Assembly (NCBI RefSeq): GCF_900070355.1
Contig: NZ_LN849456.1
Span: forward strand, 2,542,001-2,606,000
DNA length: 64,000 bases
Reading direction: 5' to 3'
Source: Devriesea agamarum
Lineage (GTDB): Bacteria; Actinomycetota; Actinomycetes; Actinomycetales; Dermabacteraceae
The notes beneath the pieces were generated by a model. That model saw only the letters and a list, made by a program, of their open reading frames with translations. It did not search any database and was not told where the DNA came from. Every line of letters begins with the position of its first letter. The first letter of the stretch is position 1. Positions 55,685 through 64,000 of this stretch are shown piece after piece. The translations under genes and the position numbers were made by a program.

Positions 55685-55996
55685 CTAGTCTCGGAAGGCT
55701 ACGAGGTGGAACGGCCGGGGGGCTGGATTGCCCTGTGGATCGTAGGTGTTGACCTGCATCACTCGGGGGCTTTCCGTCAACTTCACCGTGCAAAAACCGG
55801 GGTCGACGCTCTCCATGCCGGCAGCACCAACGATGCAAGAGAAGTTGGTCTTGACATCGCCGCCCTGCAGCGGGACTTTCCACGTAATTTCGTAAACCCC
55901 GGTGTCGATGTTCTCGCAGGACTCAATCATGAATCCGCGGCAGATAAATCCGTCGCTTGCGACGACGCAAGCGAGGCGGTCGGGTTCGACAGCCAT
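55685..55996 (-). CDS. Unrecognised 103-residue protein at the end of the thiocyanate hydrolase operon
   Basis: Starts at ATG 55996 after AAAGGACCACAC (MAVEPDRLACVVASDG). Predicted mostly beta, with no membrane helix and no signal peptide. Five cysteines (near residues 10, 19, 27, 54 and 69) are notable in so small a protein, and CENIDTGVYEITWKVPLQ leads a likely beta core. No family is recognised. It lies 105 bp after the activator-like gene on the same strand. A role in cobalt delivery, cysteine oxidation or as an extra subunit is only a guess from context. Confidence 0.7.
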   Translation of the reverse strand: MAVEPDRLACVVASDGFICRGFMIESCENIDTGVYEITWKVPLQGGDVKTNFSCIVGAAGMESVDPGFCTVKLTESPRVMQVNTYDPQGNPAPRPFHLVAFRD

Positions 55997-56101
55997 GTGT
56001 GGTCCTTTCGTATCGGCGCCGACTCTTTCAGCGCGCTTTCGTGTGGGTGCCGACCGCGAACCTATGCTCGCGGTCGGCACCCGGGAACCGTAGGAAATGT
56101 A

Positions 56102-56539
56102 CTAGTCGTCCAGGCGCGCCTTAACAGCCTTGAGGCGTTCTTCCAGGTCCTTTTCGTCGATGAGCCCGCGAGCGACGAGGCTATGGGCCACCGCCACGAT
56201 CTGGCTCTCGGGGAAGGGAAGATCCTTGTAACGTTCCTGCAGCAAAACGTCTTCCTCGTTGCGGCGCTCTACGAAGGTGGGGGCTCCGGCGCGAGGGTTG
56301 GTGCAGGCAGCATCATCCAAAGCATCGCATAGGCCATCCATGTAGGTCTTCCACGGGGGAAGATCCTTATCGACGCCGTACTTTTCTGCGAGTGCGCCCC
56401 AGGTCTGCTCCTTGCGCGTAGACAGTTCCTCCAGGAAGGGGACCCTCTTGTCTAAGAAATGAGGGTTAACCCGTTGGCGGACGAAGTCCTTGTCTAAGTC
56501 GGTAAGGGGGGCTGCGTTTTCTTCCTTTAACTCACTCAT
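56102..56539 (-). CDS. Thiocyanate hydrolase / nitrile hydratase activator-like protein
   Basis: A 145-residue, mainly helical protein from ATG 56539 after GAGGTG (MSELKEENAAPL). The C-terminal part, FPESQIVAVAHSLVARGLIDEKDLEERL, spread over residues 109-136, has the spacing of the helical segment shared by nitrile hydratase beta subunits and their activators. In Thiobacillus thioparus a 15-kDa activator gene (P15K) lies just after scnC; the position and size agree. Such proteins help insert cobalt. It overlaps scnC by eight bases. The activator role is inference from family and position. Confidence 0.65.
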   Translation of the reverse strand: MSELKEENAAPLTDLDKDFVRQRVNPHFLDKRVPFLEELSTRKEQTWGALAEKYGVDKDLPPWKTYMDGLCDALDDAACTNPRAGAPTFVERRNEEDVLLQERYKDLPFPESQIVAVAHSLVARGLIDEKDLEERLKAVKARLDD

Positions 56540-57257
56540 GGTGGGCACCTCGCTTCGCCTTACGTACACGATCTGCGGTGACATTGCTGGTTACGCCCGG
56601 CTTGGGCAGTGCGACGCCGATCAGGCAGTCGCGGGTGGCGATTTCCGCCAGCTGATCTTCGCTCCAGCCTTCGGTGCCCTCAGGACGCACCGGCAGAACC
56701 ATGAAGCGGTGCTTTTGGTTGGAGTCCTCGACGCGGATCTCCACATCCTCGGGCAAGTAGGTTCCGAACTCGGCGAGCACATCGCGCGGGTGACGCACGA
56801 TCCGACGCCGGTAGTTCGGCGTGCGGTACCACTCAGGGGAGTTGCCGAGCAGCGGGCGGGGGTAGCAGGAGCACAGCGTGCACACGATAACGTGGTGCAG
56901 CTTCGGGGTATCTTCCAGAATATGCAATGCGGTGAAATCGCTTGGGGTGCCGAACCCGGTGGGCTGCATCCAGTCCACACCCACGGTCTTGCACGCTTCC
57001 ATCGGCTTTTCCAGAGCGAATTTCTTGAAGTCCTCGTCTAGCCAGCACTTGGCGACCAGGTGCGAGGCCGGGGTGGGACCGATCTTCTCCGCAAATTCCG
57101 AGAAGGCGCGGAAGTCTTCGGCGGTGAAGATGCCTTTTTCGAGGCAGAGCTCGCGCACGGCGACCTCTAGGGCCTCAAAGTCTGACACCTCTTCCACGAC
57201 GGGCGCATGGGGCCGGTGTTCGTGGATATTAGTGCCACAGATCTTATTCTCTTCCAT
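56532..57257 (-). CDS. scnC: Thiocyanate hydrolase gamma subunit (cobalt-type nitrile hydratase alpha fold)
   Basis: Catalytic metal subunit of an enzyme that hydrolyses thiocyanate to carbonyl sulfide and ammonia. The Co-type claw is VCTLCSCYPRPLLG, with C126, C129 and C131; threonine after the first Cys favours cobalt over iron. VEIRVEDSNQKHRF and TEGWSEDQLAEIATRDC are further family blocks. Length 241 and the cysteine position match ScnC (about 243 residues) better than simple nitrile hydratase alpha subunits (about 200). It starts at ATG 57257 after AAGGAGAC, 30 bp from scnBA. A nitrile substrate cannot be excluded. Confidence 0.87.
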   Translation of the reverse strand: MEENKICGTNIHEHRPHAPVVEEVSDFEALEVAVRELCLEKGIFTAEDFRAFSEFAEKIGPTPASHLVAKCWLDEDFKKFALEKPMEACKTVGVDWMQPTGFGTPSDFTALHILEDTPKLHHVIVCTLCSCYPRPLLGNSPEWYRTPNYRRRIVRHPRDVLAEFGTYLPEDVEIRVEDSNQKHRFMVLPVRPEGTEGWSEDQLAEIATRDCLIGVALPKPGVTSNVTADRVRKAKRGAHHE

Positions 57258-57287
57258 GGTGTCTCCTTATATTGAGGGTCGATGAGG

Positions 57288-58142
57288 TCAGGCGGCTTTG
57301 AGCCAACGCTCGGGAATTTCCGTTTGCACGGTGTCTTTTGACGAGCCGACATAGTCGGGCCAGAGGTCTTTCATCTTGAAGCGCACGATGTAGAACCACT
57401 CGGGCTTGGGTGAACCGATGGCTTCGTAATCGAAGGCTTCATCTTCGGCGGCGGGAGACTCGTAGGCTACGGTTGCGATCTCGCCGATGGCTCCGCGAAC
57501 GTATTCCTGAGTCCTGGTATAGAAGATGGCCTGCCAGTCCCGCACTATGACAGAGTCGCCGACCTTGAACTTCGCCGGATCAGCCTGACCCGCGTAGACC
57601 TGGGGGTCGCCCTTGCCCTTCGCGTGAACGTGATGTTTATTGCGAGGAATGTCCTTGCCGTCGCTGATAAAGCGAGGTTGCGGTTCAAGCAACTCACCCG
57701 GGGCGACGTTCTTAGCGCGTTCCCTCACCTCGTTAAACTTCGCCGTCAGTTCGGTCAGGGTAATCAGGTGCTTGTCAATCAGAACCCGGGGGATGCCCAT
57801 CAGCCAGCGACCGTAGTACGGGAGTCCGAGGTACATAGCGCGCCCGAGATCAACATTGTGCAGGCGACGCCGCTCCTCAGAGACCCAGATTCCGCGCCAG
57901 GCTAAAACCTCGCACATAAGGTAGGTGTTGTGTTCCCAGTTCTCGTCCTGTTTTTCGATGAACTCAATGGGTGCGTCGAGTTCCCCGCCGACGTCGTGTT
58001 GGGTCTTTAAGTAAGCGGACAGACGCTCATTGCTGAGCTCGTAGGGGGCATCAGGGAGGTCCTGGAATGCCGAGCGCAGCTGGTGCACCAGTGCGAGTTT
58101 TTCTGAGCGTTCCTCGGGGGTGATGGTTGGGGATGTGGTCAT
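57288..58142 (-). CDS. Fused thiocyanate hydrolase beta-alpha subunit
   Basis: A 284-residue protein uniting two subunits that are separate in Thiobacillus thioparus. Residues 40-150 are ScnB-like: HDVGGELDAPIE, CEVLAWRGIWVSEERRR, MYLGLPYYGRWLMGI and LITLTELTAKFNEVRER. Residues 170-284 are ScnA-like, with the SH3-type barrel: FKVGDSVIVRDWQAIFYTRT, VAYESPAAEDEAF, DLWPDYV and ETEIPERW-like QTEIPERWLKAA. The order beta-alpha equals that of a nitrile hydratase beta chain. The ATG follows AAGGAGG at 7-nt spacing. It is the first gene of the operon, with 830 bp of gene-free DNA upstream. Confidence 0.87.
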   Translation of the reverse strand: MTTSPTITPEERSEKLALVHQLRSAFQDLPDAPYELSNERLSAYLKTQHDVGGELDAPIEFIEKQDENWEHNTYLMCEVLAWRGIWVSEERRRLHNVDLGRAMYLGLPYYGRWLMGIPRVLIDKHLITLTELTAKFNEVRERAKNVAPGELLEPQPRFISDGKDIPRNKHHVHAKGKGDPQVYAGQADPAKFKVGDSVIVRDWQAIFYTRTQEYVRGAIGEIATVAYESPAAEDEAFDYEAIGSPKPEWFYIVRFKMKDLWPDYVGSSKDTVQTEIPERWLKAA

Positions 58143-58972
58143 GGACGGTCCCTCCTTGTGAGGTAGGTGTCGTGATTCGGTGCGGCCGTGTAACGGGTCG
58201 CTCCGAGGGTGGGGGACGCAATGTGGTTCTGCGTCCCTGCAGGGTGACTATCGACCTCCTTCATGAAGCGTCCCCTGGTCGGCGGCACGTGGGAATGTGT
58301 TCCCATCGCGGTTTTGGTCCATGTGAGGCGGTCATCCTCGAGTGGTGGGGGTGAGACGCCAACCTTGGCTACACGCTTCCGTTTCTCTTGTGTGAACACA
58401 ATAGCTGCGCAACTTTGAAGATTCCTGTGAATTGGATTACCGGAAAATGGTGAGCCGGGAAGTTTCCTGAGAGGAAGGCGTTGACCTGCAAATATGTATC
58501 AAAAATCGGGGATTCTATATTTAAATATAGGTCCACCGAATATTGTGTGTTTGGACTGCATGAAAACTGGGTGCTTGTCGGTCTGAAGATTTGGTGTCTG
58601 GTTTAGTGGGGAGGTGATAGGCGAGATCGGAACCAAAGTCGGGGGGCAAGGATGGAGGCTGGAGTGTGGGTCAGGGGTGAGCACGGAGTCGAGGTGTGAT
58701 GGAAATGGGTTAGGCATGGGCCGGTAGGTGAGAAGGTTCGACGAGTGAGGGGGACTCAATCAGGGAGTGGACTCGATGTGGGCCCGAATTGGGAGCTATG
58801 GGTATAGTCTCTCACATTACCCAGGGAAACTAGAGCAAACGCGCATCATTGGCGATTACGTTGACCTCATAAATAGATATGACAGTTCATGAAGTCGATA
58901 GACAGGGAATTGTCCCCGCATAAAGGTCTCCGTTGTGCGGGAGGTCGGTCAGTATGTGGAGGGATTGAGACA
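58143..58972. other. Long intergenic region between the thiocyanate operon and a DevR-like regulator gene
   Basis: 830 bp with no supported gene. It contains AT-richer DNA at 58390-58560 including a 16-bp perfect palindrome, then a G-rich stretch (58590-58760) resembling the spacers at 32.5 and 35.5 kb, then the leader of the regulator gene. Promoters for both divergent units should lie here. Confidence 0.5.
58515..58530. promoter_or_regulatory. AT-only core palindrome upstream of the thiocyanate hydrolase operon
   Basis: CTATATTTAAATATAG is a perfect 16-bp palindrome without spacer, rare in such GC-rich DNA. It is about 370 bp before the scnBA start and 440 bp before the regulator start. 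It could be a binding site for a dimeric regulator. Confidence 0.42.
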
Positions 58973-59776
58973 ATGATTGATTACTTTTCGCCTGCAGATG
59001 CGTCCTCGTTGAAAGAATCCACTCGTCCAGCAAATTCCTTGGCTCCGCTAAACTTACCGTTGTCAGCAGAACCCCCGTCCGGTGAAGGCTTCGCTCGCAC
59101 TCGTGGCATTCGCGATGCCTCGCCTCGGCGTCCATTGCGGGTTTTTATCGTGGATGACCATGAGATCGTTCGGCGCGGACTGGTGGGCCTTATAGCGTCT
59201 CATAACTGGTTTATCGTGGTGGGGGAGGCGGCTACTGCTGCCCAAGCCATCGCACTGGTTCCCCGCGCATGCCCCGACGTCGTCCTGATGGACTTCCGGC
59301 TCCCCGACGGATCAGGTATCGACGCCTGCCGAGCTATCCGGTCCGAACATCCGCAAATTCCTTTTGTGATACTTACGAGTTACGACGATGATAAGGCGAT
59401 GTTGTCGGCGGTTATGGCGGGCGCAAGTGCTTACATTCTCAAACAGGTTCGTGGCATGGATTTACTCGCGGTGATGGAACAGGTGGCTAGGGGGGCGAAC
59501 CTTTTACCCCGTGACCGCATAGACGCTATAAAAGCGAAGTTAACTCAGAGTGATCCGTTGCATGCCCCGGAACTAGCCGAGTTGACCCAACGAGAACGGG
59601 ACGTGCTAGCCCTGGTCGCTGACGGTTTAACCAATCGACAGATTGCGCGGAGGCTGGACCTGGTCGAAAAGACGGTGAAAAACTACGTGACGTCGATTCT
59701 GTCTAAGTTGGGGATGAGTAGCCGGACTCAGGCTGCGGTGCTGGTGGAGCGTCTGCGCAGCCAAAACCCGGGCTAA
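58973..59776 (+). CDS. DevR/DosR-like response regulator
   Basis: A 267-residue NarL-type regulator. ATG 58973 follows GGAGGGA. A Ser/Pro-rich N-terminus of about 53 residues precedes the receiver domain (VFIVDDHEIVRRGL, phosphoacceptor D107 in VVLMDFRLPDGSG, lysine in ILKQVRG). The HTH is LTQRERDVLALVADG, IARRLDLVEKTVKNYVTSI. Its 3' end overlaps that of the convergent kinase gene by 74 bp. Targets are unknown; adjacent candidates are the thiocyanate operon and the H+-ATPase. Confidence 0.92.
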   Translation: MIDYFSPADASSLKESTRPANSLAPLNLPLSAEPPSGEGFARTRGIRDASPRRPLRVFIVDDHEIVRRGLVGLIASHNWFIVVGEAATAAQAIALVPRACPDVVLMDFRLPDGSGIDACRAIRSEHPQIPFVILTSYDDDKAMLSAVMAGASAYILKQVRGMDLLAVMEQVARGANLLPRDRIDAIKAKLTQSDPLHAPELAELTQRERDVLALVADGLTNRQIARRLDLVEKTVKNYVTSILSKLGMSSRTQAAVLVERLRSQNPG

Positions 59777-61061
59777 TGGGGATCTGCCAGCGCAGCAGGG
59801 TTCCCCGTTGACCATCTAAATAGGACACGGTCAGGGAACCTCCCTGGTCAGCTGCTCGAGCTTGGAGATTCGCGAGTCCGCTCATACGTTCAAGGCGATC
59901 AGGATGAAAGCCAACACCGTCATCGCGCACTTCAATCCGCACGGTGTTAGCGACGGATACCGTCACGTCAATGCGTTGAGCTCCGGCGTGGCGGGCCGCG
60001 TTCGATACCCCTTCGCGGACGACGGCGAGAATGTCTCGAGCGATGGCATCGGAGAGGGATGGATATTGTCCGCTGAGTGTCAGTGCGGGGCTAAAGCCCA
60101 GCGCTGCACCAATATCCGCGAGTAGGTTCTCCAAATCTGACCGCAGCGATAATGCGGCATGTTCATGCCGGAGCGAATATATGGTGCTGCGAATATCACG
60201 AATGGTGTCATCCAGGTCGTCGATCACATCGTCCACGCGCACGCGCATTTCCGGACGAAATGATGGTTGCATCGCATCGAGCGTAAGTCCGATGGCAAAC
60301 AGACGCTGAATCGCCTGGTCGTGCAGGTCGCGTGCGATCCGGTCGCGGTCTTTGATGAGCGCTTGACGGGTACGACCGGCGGTGTGTTCGGCGAGTAGAA
60401 CGTGGCTGATTAGTTCATTCAGCAGCGGTTCGGCCAGGGCGCCCAGCTGGGTTAAGCCGCGCGGACCCAGGTCTGCCGAGGTGGATTGGTTGCGATCATG
60501 AACCGGGCCGGACACAGACAAGATCCCGGTAAGAGCTGGCGTGGGATGAAAGGAGACCATCAGAACCGCGACATGCTGACCGTCGGGTAGTTTTTGCCCG
60601 GTGAACGGATGGATTGAGTCATGATGGCTCAATCCAAGCGGAACATCCAGTGCGGATGGCGCGAGTAGGTCGTTATGTTCCCATGTCCGCGGTCCTTGCG
60701 CACTGGGGGCTTGGCAGGGACGTTGACATGGCGCGACCACCTCTTGGGTGATGACGGGTTGCACTAGGTGACGGACCCGGCGTTCATCGCACCCGCGGCC
60801 TGATACGGCGAGAGCATGAAGATGGTGGGCACATCCGACGGCGAGAAATCCGTGGTCAGCACCCTCAAACATTCCGAGCGCACTGCGCAGCGCGGAGTTC
60901 AAAGCGCCTCGAATTTGCGAGCCTTGGGGAGGTGTGAGCGTTGAGACTAGCTCGTCGTACGGATTATCGATGCTCACCGAGTGCAGGCACGGGAAGTGCT
61001 GGTTGGCAGGGCACATTGGGGCGGAATGCTGGTCCGTATGGGAGTTGGATTGAGACATCAT
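59703..61061 (-). CDS. DevS-like sensor histidine kinase
   Basis: A 452-residue soluble kinase. Residues 45-215 resemble a GAF-type sensor region (FEGADHGFLAVGCAHHLHALAV, and VAVLMVSFHPTPALTGILSV); histidines and cysteines are frequent, but a haem ligand cannot be assigned. The dimerisation block DRDRIARDLHDQAIQRLFAIGL holds the phospho-histidine, and VREGVSNAARHAGA plus DDGVGFHPD form the ATPase site. It starts at ATG 61061 after AAGGAG. It pairs with the convergent regulator gene. Confidence 0.9.
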   Translation of the reverse strand: MMSQSNSHTDQHSAPMCPANQHFPCLHSVSIDNPYDELVSTLTPPQGSQIRGALNSALRSALGMFEGADHGFLAVGCAHHLHALAVSGRGCDERRVRHLVQPVITQEVVAPCQRPCQAPSAQGPRTWEHNDLLAPSALDVPLGLSHHDSIHPFTGQKLPDGQHVAVLMVSFHPTPALTGILSVSGPVHDRNQSTSADLGPRGLTQLGALAEPLLNELISHVLLAEHTAGRTRQALIKDRDRIARDLHDQAIQRLFAIGLTLDAMQPSFRPEMRVRVDDVIDDLDDTIRDIRSTIYSLRHEHAALSLRSDLENLLADIGAALGFSPALTLSGQYPSLSDAIARDILAVVREGVSNAARHAGAQRIDVTVSVANTVRIEVRDDGVGFHPDRLERMSGLANLQARAADQGGSLTVSYLDGQRGTLLRWQIPISPGFGCADAPPAPQPESGYSSPT

Positions 61062-61156
61062 TGTTCTCCTTGGTTGTGGCCCCTGGCCTCGGTGTGGCTA
61101 GCGTTCGCTGGCTCGGGGTGACGATGATGCACTGTTTGAGGTGCGATGATGACGCG

Positions 61157-61192
61157 CTGGCTCCGGTCGCGATAAACGGCGACCGGAGCCAG
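61157..61192 (-). terminator. Terminator after the P-type ATPase gene
   Basis: A perfect 14-bp stem, CTGGCTCCGGTCGC with GCGACCGGAGCCAG, and an 8-nt loop, 18 bp past the ATPase stop on the minus strand. Confidence 0.75.
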
Positions 61193-61209
61193 ATAAGTGA
61201 TGAGTATTT

Positions 61210-63831
61210 TTAGGCGGGGTCGGTAATCATATGGTGGTCCATGCCGGTGCGACGTTTATGCGCCGCCGCCCAGCATTTGTTGAACAGCACCTTGCAGCAG
61301 TCCACGACCACAACTTCCACAGCGACGAACAGGAACACCCATCCGGCTGTTGACCATCCAATACCTTGCGGGAGGATAATCCCGTAGACGGCGAGCAAGG
61401 TCGCGATGGTTTGCGTGATCAGCACTGAAGCCATCAGCACCCAAGCCGGGCGAAGCTTAAATGCAAATCCTCGCTGGCGGGCCAGGAAGATCGTGAGCTG
61501 ACCGGCAACCGACAGTTTCAGGTACACCATGGTCTGTAAAGCCGCCGAGTCGAGCCCAAGCACGAGCTTGCCGAAGAGGAAACAACCGAAGCTGAAGATC
61601 ACACCGGTCACACCTAGGATGGCGGCTTCGGACACCACGAATTTCATATCCCAGCGATTTGGCCGGCGTCCGGGTCGGACTCGGTCGAAGGCGACAGTGA
61701 TGATGGAGAAGTCATTCAATATCGCGAGCAGCACGATCATGAGAGCGGTGATTGGGTAGGTATTGAATGTCAGCACGCACAAGGTGATGAAGATGAGTAC
61801 GCGGATCGTTTCGGAGATCCGGTAGATCGTATAGTTCTCCATCCGTGCGAACACTTCGCGGGCGATTTCCACAGCGTGGGTCACGACGGACAAGCCCGGT
61901 GCTGTCAGCACCAGGTCGGCAGCTGATTTAGCGGCGTCGGTCGCTCCTGAGACGGCAATGCCTGCATTGGCCTGCTTTAAGGCAGGCGCATCGTTTACGC
62001 CATCACCGGTCATGCCGACGATGGCGTCGCCGTCATTTTGCAGTGCTTGGACGATCATGAACTTATGCTCGGGGAAGACTTCACCAACCCCATCGGCGCC
62101 CTTGATGAGTTCAGCGACCTCCTGCTCAGGAATGCCTTCCAGTGCACCGGCAGGCACGATGTTGTCACCGAGTCCAACCATGCGAGCGGTCTCTTTGGCA
62201 ATAGCGACCTGGTCGCCGGTAATCATCTTGACATCAATCCCCAGGGATTTCGCCGTCGCAATGGTGTCGGCGGTATCGTCTCGCGGCGGATCGAACATGG
62301 CGAGTACACCGTCAAGATGCCAACCCCTGCTGTCCGAGGTGGCGATGGCCAGCGCTCGGTAGCCGTGGGAGGCGAGTTCTTTCACTTCGGTGTTGAGGAA
62401 GTCGATTTCATTCTGGTCCGCGAGCAGGGCGGCCACTGCTTGCGGTGCCCCTTTGGTGCACTCATACCGGATCCCAGACTCGGTGTAGACCGCGTTGGTC
62501 CGCTTACTGACCGGATCAAAGGGGGTGAAGGAGTTCACGACACCGTTGGTCAAGGGAGAAGCCACAGGCCGAGCGGCAATGCGGGCGACTTTCCCCTGTG
62601 ACTGTGCCTCAGCTTCGTCTGCAGCATCGGCATCTGCCTCGTGCACAGCATCTGGGTTAGACAGCAGCAGGTATTCGCGACGAATCAGATTGTCGATCGG
62701 GTCGTGTCCGGGAACCGGATCAGAGGCCACCACGGCCTGGCGCAAAACCCGTTCCTTCGTGGCATCTTTCCACGTCAACACGTCCCGCAGGCTGAGTTTG
62801 TTCTGCGTGAGGGTTCCGGTTTTATCGCTACATAGAACGGTCATGCCAGACATCTCTTCGATGGCTGACATCGTGGACACGATGGCCTTGTGTTTGGTCA
62901 GCTGCCGAGCTCCAAGCACCATCGTGATCTGAAGAACTGTCGGTAGTGCTGCGGGAATCGCAGCGACGAGTAGCACCAGCGCAAACGATACGAATCCGAG
63001 GAAGTGTTCTTGCCTGATCAGAGAGGCAAGGCCGAGCACGCAGACCAAGACAATGGCGAGAATGACCAGCGACTTGCCGACTCCCATCACACCTTTTTGG
63101 AAGTGGGAGACGTTCTTAGCTTCGGCGACGAGCTTCGCCGTTGCACCAAAGAAGGTGTGTGCCCCGGTGTTGATCACCACGCCGGTCATGGTGCCCTTTT
63201 GCACAGCGGATCCGGAAAATGCGAGGCCTCCGGGCTGCCGATCGACAGGAAGTGATTCCCCGGTCAAAGCAGCTTGGTCTAGCGAGCAGTAATCGCCCCC
63301 GATGAGCTTTAGATCAGCGGGTACTACATCGCCGAGCGTGATCTGCACGATGTCGCCGGGTACGAGGTCTCGGGCGTCTATTTCCGTGAAGGTGCCATCG
63401 CGGCGCACCATGGCGGTTTGCGATAGCTCTTTTTTCAGCTCAGCAACGGCGTCGTCAGCTTTACGTCGCTCAACAAACTCGATGGTCGCGTTGAAGACCA
63501 ACAGGACGCTGATGATGATCAAATCTGACCAGTGTTGGACGATCGCCGAGAGTATCGCGGCGACTTCAATCAGCCAGGGAATTGGTCCCCAATATCCGCG
63601 TAAGTAATCGAGGAATGGAGTCTTTTTCGTGTCGTCGAGGGCGTTCGGGCCAAATTTCTCGAGCCGGGATGCGGCATCCTGAGAACTCAGGCCATCGGTG
63701 CTGGCTTCAAGCTGCGCCAGCACATCTGTTATCGAAATGTTTTCGTAATCACTCGTCGTTTTTCTCGCCTCGGGATCAAGGCCGGCGGCGCCGGTCATAC
63801 CCGAGGCAGTGACGGGAGTTGTTGTCGTCAT
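61210..63831 (-). CDS. P-type H+-exporting ATPase (type IIIA)
   Basis: Plasma-membrane proton pump of 873 residues. The actuator motif is AALTGESLPVD, the phosphorylation motif LCSDKTGTLTQNK, then CTKGAPQAV, MITGDQVAIAKETA and MTGDGVNDAPALKQA. Ten membrane segments fit type IIIA pumps, as do PIPWLIEVAAILSAI and NDFSIITVAFDRV. The nucleotide-binding domain has an acidic Ala/Asp/Glu-rich insertion around residues 405-435. I start at ATG 63831 (MTTTTPVTASG); an earlier ATG at 63894 is possible. It may help with acid or membrane-potential stress, near the DevRS-like pair. The remaining bases to 64000 hold no gene I can call. Confidence 0.92.
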   Translation of the reverse strand: MTTTTPVTASGMTGAAGLDPEARKTTSDYENISITDVLAQLEASTDGLSSQDAASRLEKFGPNALDDTKKTPFLDYLRGYWGPIPWLIEVAAILSAIVQHWSDLIIISVLLVFNATIEFVERRKADDAVAELKKELSQTAMVRRDGTFTEIDARDLVPGDIVQITLGDVVPADLKLIGGDYCSLDQAALTGESLPVDRQPGGLAFSGSAVQKGTMTGVVINTGAHTFFGATAKLVAEAKNVSHFQKGVMGVGKSLVILAIVLVCVLGLASLIRQEHFLGFVSFALVLLVAAIPAALPTVLQITMVLGARQLTKHKAIVSTMSAIEEMSGMTVLCSDKTGTLTQNKLSLRDVLTWKDATKERVLRQAVVASDPVPGHDPIDNLIRREYLLLSNPDAVHEADADAADEAEAQSQGKVARIAARPVASPLTNGVVNSFTPFDPVSKRTNAVYTESGIRYECTKGAPQAVAALLADQNEIDFLNTEVKELASHGYRALAIATSDSRGWHLDGVLAMFDPPRDDTADTIATAKSLGIDVKMITGDQVAIAKETARMVGLGDNIVPAGALEGIPEQEVAELIKGADGVGEVFPEHKFMIVQALQNDGDAIVGMTGDGVNDAPALKQANAGIAVSGATDAAKSAADLVLTAPGLSVVTHAVEIAREVFARMENYTIYRISETIRVLIFITLCVLTFNTYPITALMIVLLAILNDFSIITVAFDRVRPGRRPNRWDMKFVVSEAAILGVTGVIFSFGCFLFGKLVLGLDSAALQTMVYLKLSVAGQLTIFLARQRGFAFKLRPAWVLMASVLITQTIATLLAVYGIILPQGIGWSTAGWVFLFVAVEVVVVDCCKVLFNKCWAAAHKRRTGMDHHMITDPA

Positions 63832-64000
63832 CAGTGTGGTCACCTCGATGGTGAAGATTTTCGGATGCCCGTGCGGTGGCAACGGGCGGGGCAAGTCGTG
63901 GGCGACGGCGCGGCGTCACCGAACTGCAGAGTCAAGGGCTTGAAGCGCGACCGCGTGTCAACGTGTCTGGCACGGTGCTGGTCCTTGAGCTGGATATCGA

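Noticed and set aside
60610-60636. Hairpin TGGATTGAG with CTCAATCCA.
   Set aside because: It lies inside the DevS-like kinase coding sequence, is only 9 bp, and has no regulatory context.

Overview
The window is high-GC DNA from an actinobacterium. The evidence is a mycothiol conjugate amidase (mca), a run greA - DUF4307 gene - mca - small membrane gene - hemolysin-III gene - cis-prenyltransferase that matches the order I recall for the Mycobacterium tuberculosis Rv1080c-Rv1086 region, many GTG starts and DevRS-like regulators. The gene set fits a Micrococcales member, perhaps of the Dermabacteraceae type. That last step is a guess from gene content, not a measured placement.

Region 1 (1-19.8 kb) is mostly housekeeping. 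It holds purine synthesis (purQ partial, purS, purC, purD), truA, rplM-rpsI, then cell-wall precursor and cofactor genes (glmM, coaA, glmS, acpS, nnr, alr) and the tRNA t6A genes tsaE and tsaB with rimI. A PTS EIIC-like permease and a D-2-hydroxyacid dehydrogenase sit between rpsI and glmM. Several proteins here carry low-complexity insertions or tails (PurD, Alr, TsaE, Nnr).

Region 2 (19.8-39.4 kb) holds an ABC exporter, a YbdK-type carboxylate-amine ligase, an AI-2E family permease, the greA/mca block, a frameshifted cis-prenyltransferase gene, fumC, a PfkB kinase, a DUF4245 protein, xseB/xseA, ispH, rmuC and ychF.

Region 3 (39.4-43.9 kb) is an accessory island starting on the stop codon of ychF. 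It has a D12-class adenine methyltransferase, an EcoRI-family endonuclease, and an ORF in which a truncated serine recombinase runs in frame into a second N6-adenine methyltransferase. Degraded sequence follows.

Region 4 (43.8-48.8 kb) is a compact locus: a small membrane protein, a LuxR-type response regulator, a histidine kinase, an ABC-2 permease and an ABC ATPase. Identical 14-bp palindromes lie at the two outer ends, each about 70 bp before an ATG and followed by related leader sequence. I read this as a shared promoter controlling both arms, probably through the local two-component system.

Region 5 (49-64 kb) has a SAM methyltransferase, a secreted GH20 hexosaminidase, a prolyl aminopeptidase-like hydrolase, an amino-acid permease and a four-gene cobalt-type thiocyanate hydrolase operon. 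In that operon the beta and alpha subunits are fused, and the last gene encodes an unrecognised 103-residue Cys-containing protein. After it come a DevR/DevS-like pair whose genes converge and overlap, and a P-type H+-ATPase.

No rRNA gene, intact tRNA gene, CRISPR array or complete insertion sequence was seen. All promoter, terminator and operator calls rest on sequence inspection alone.
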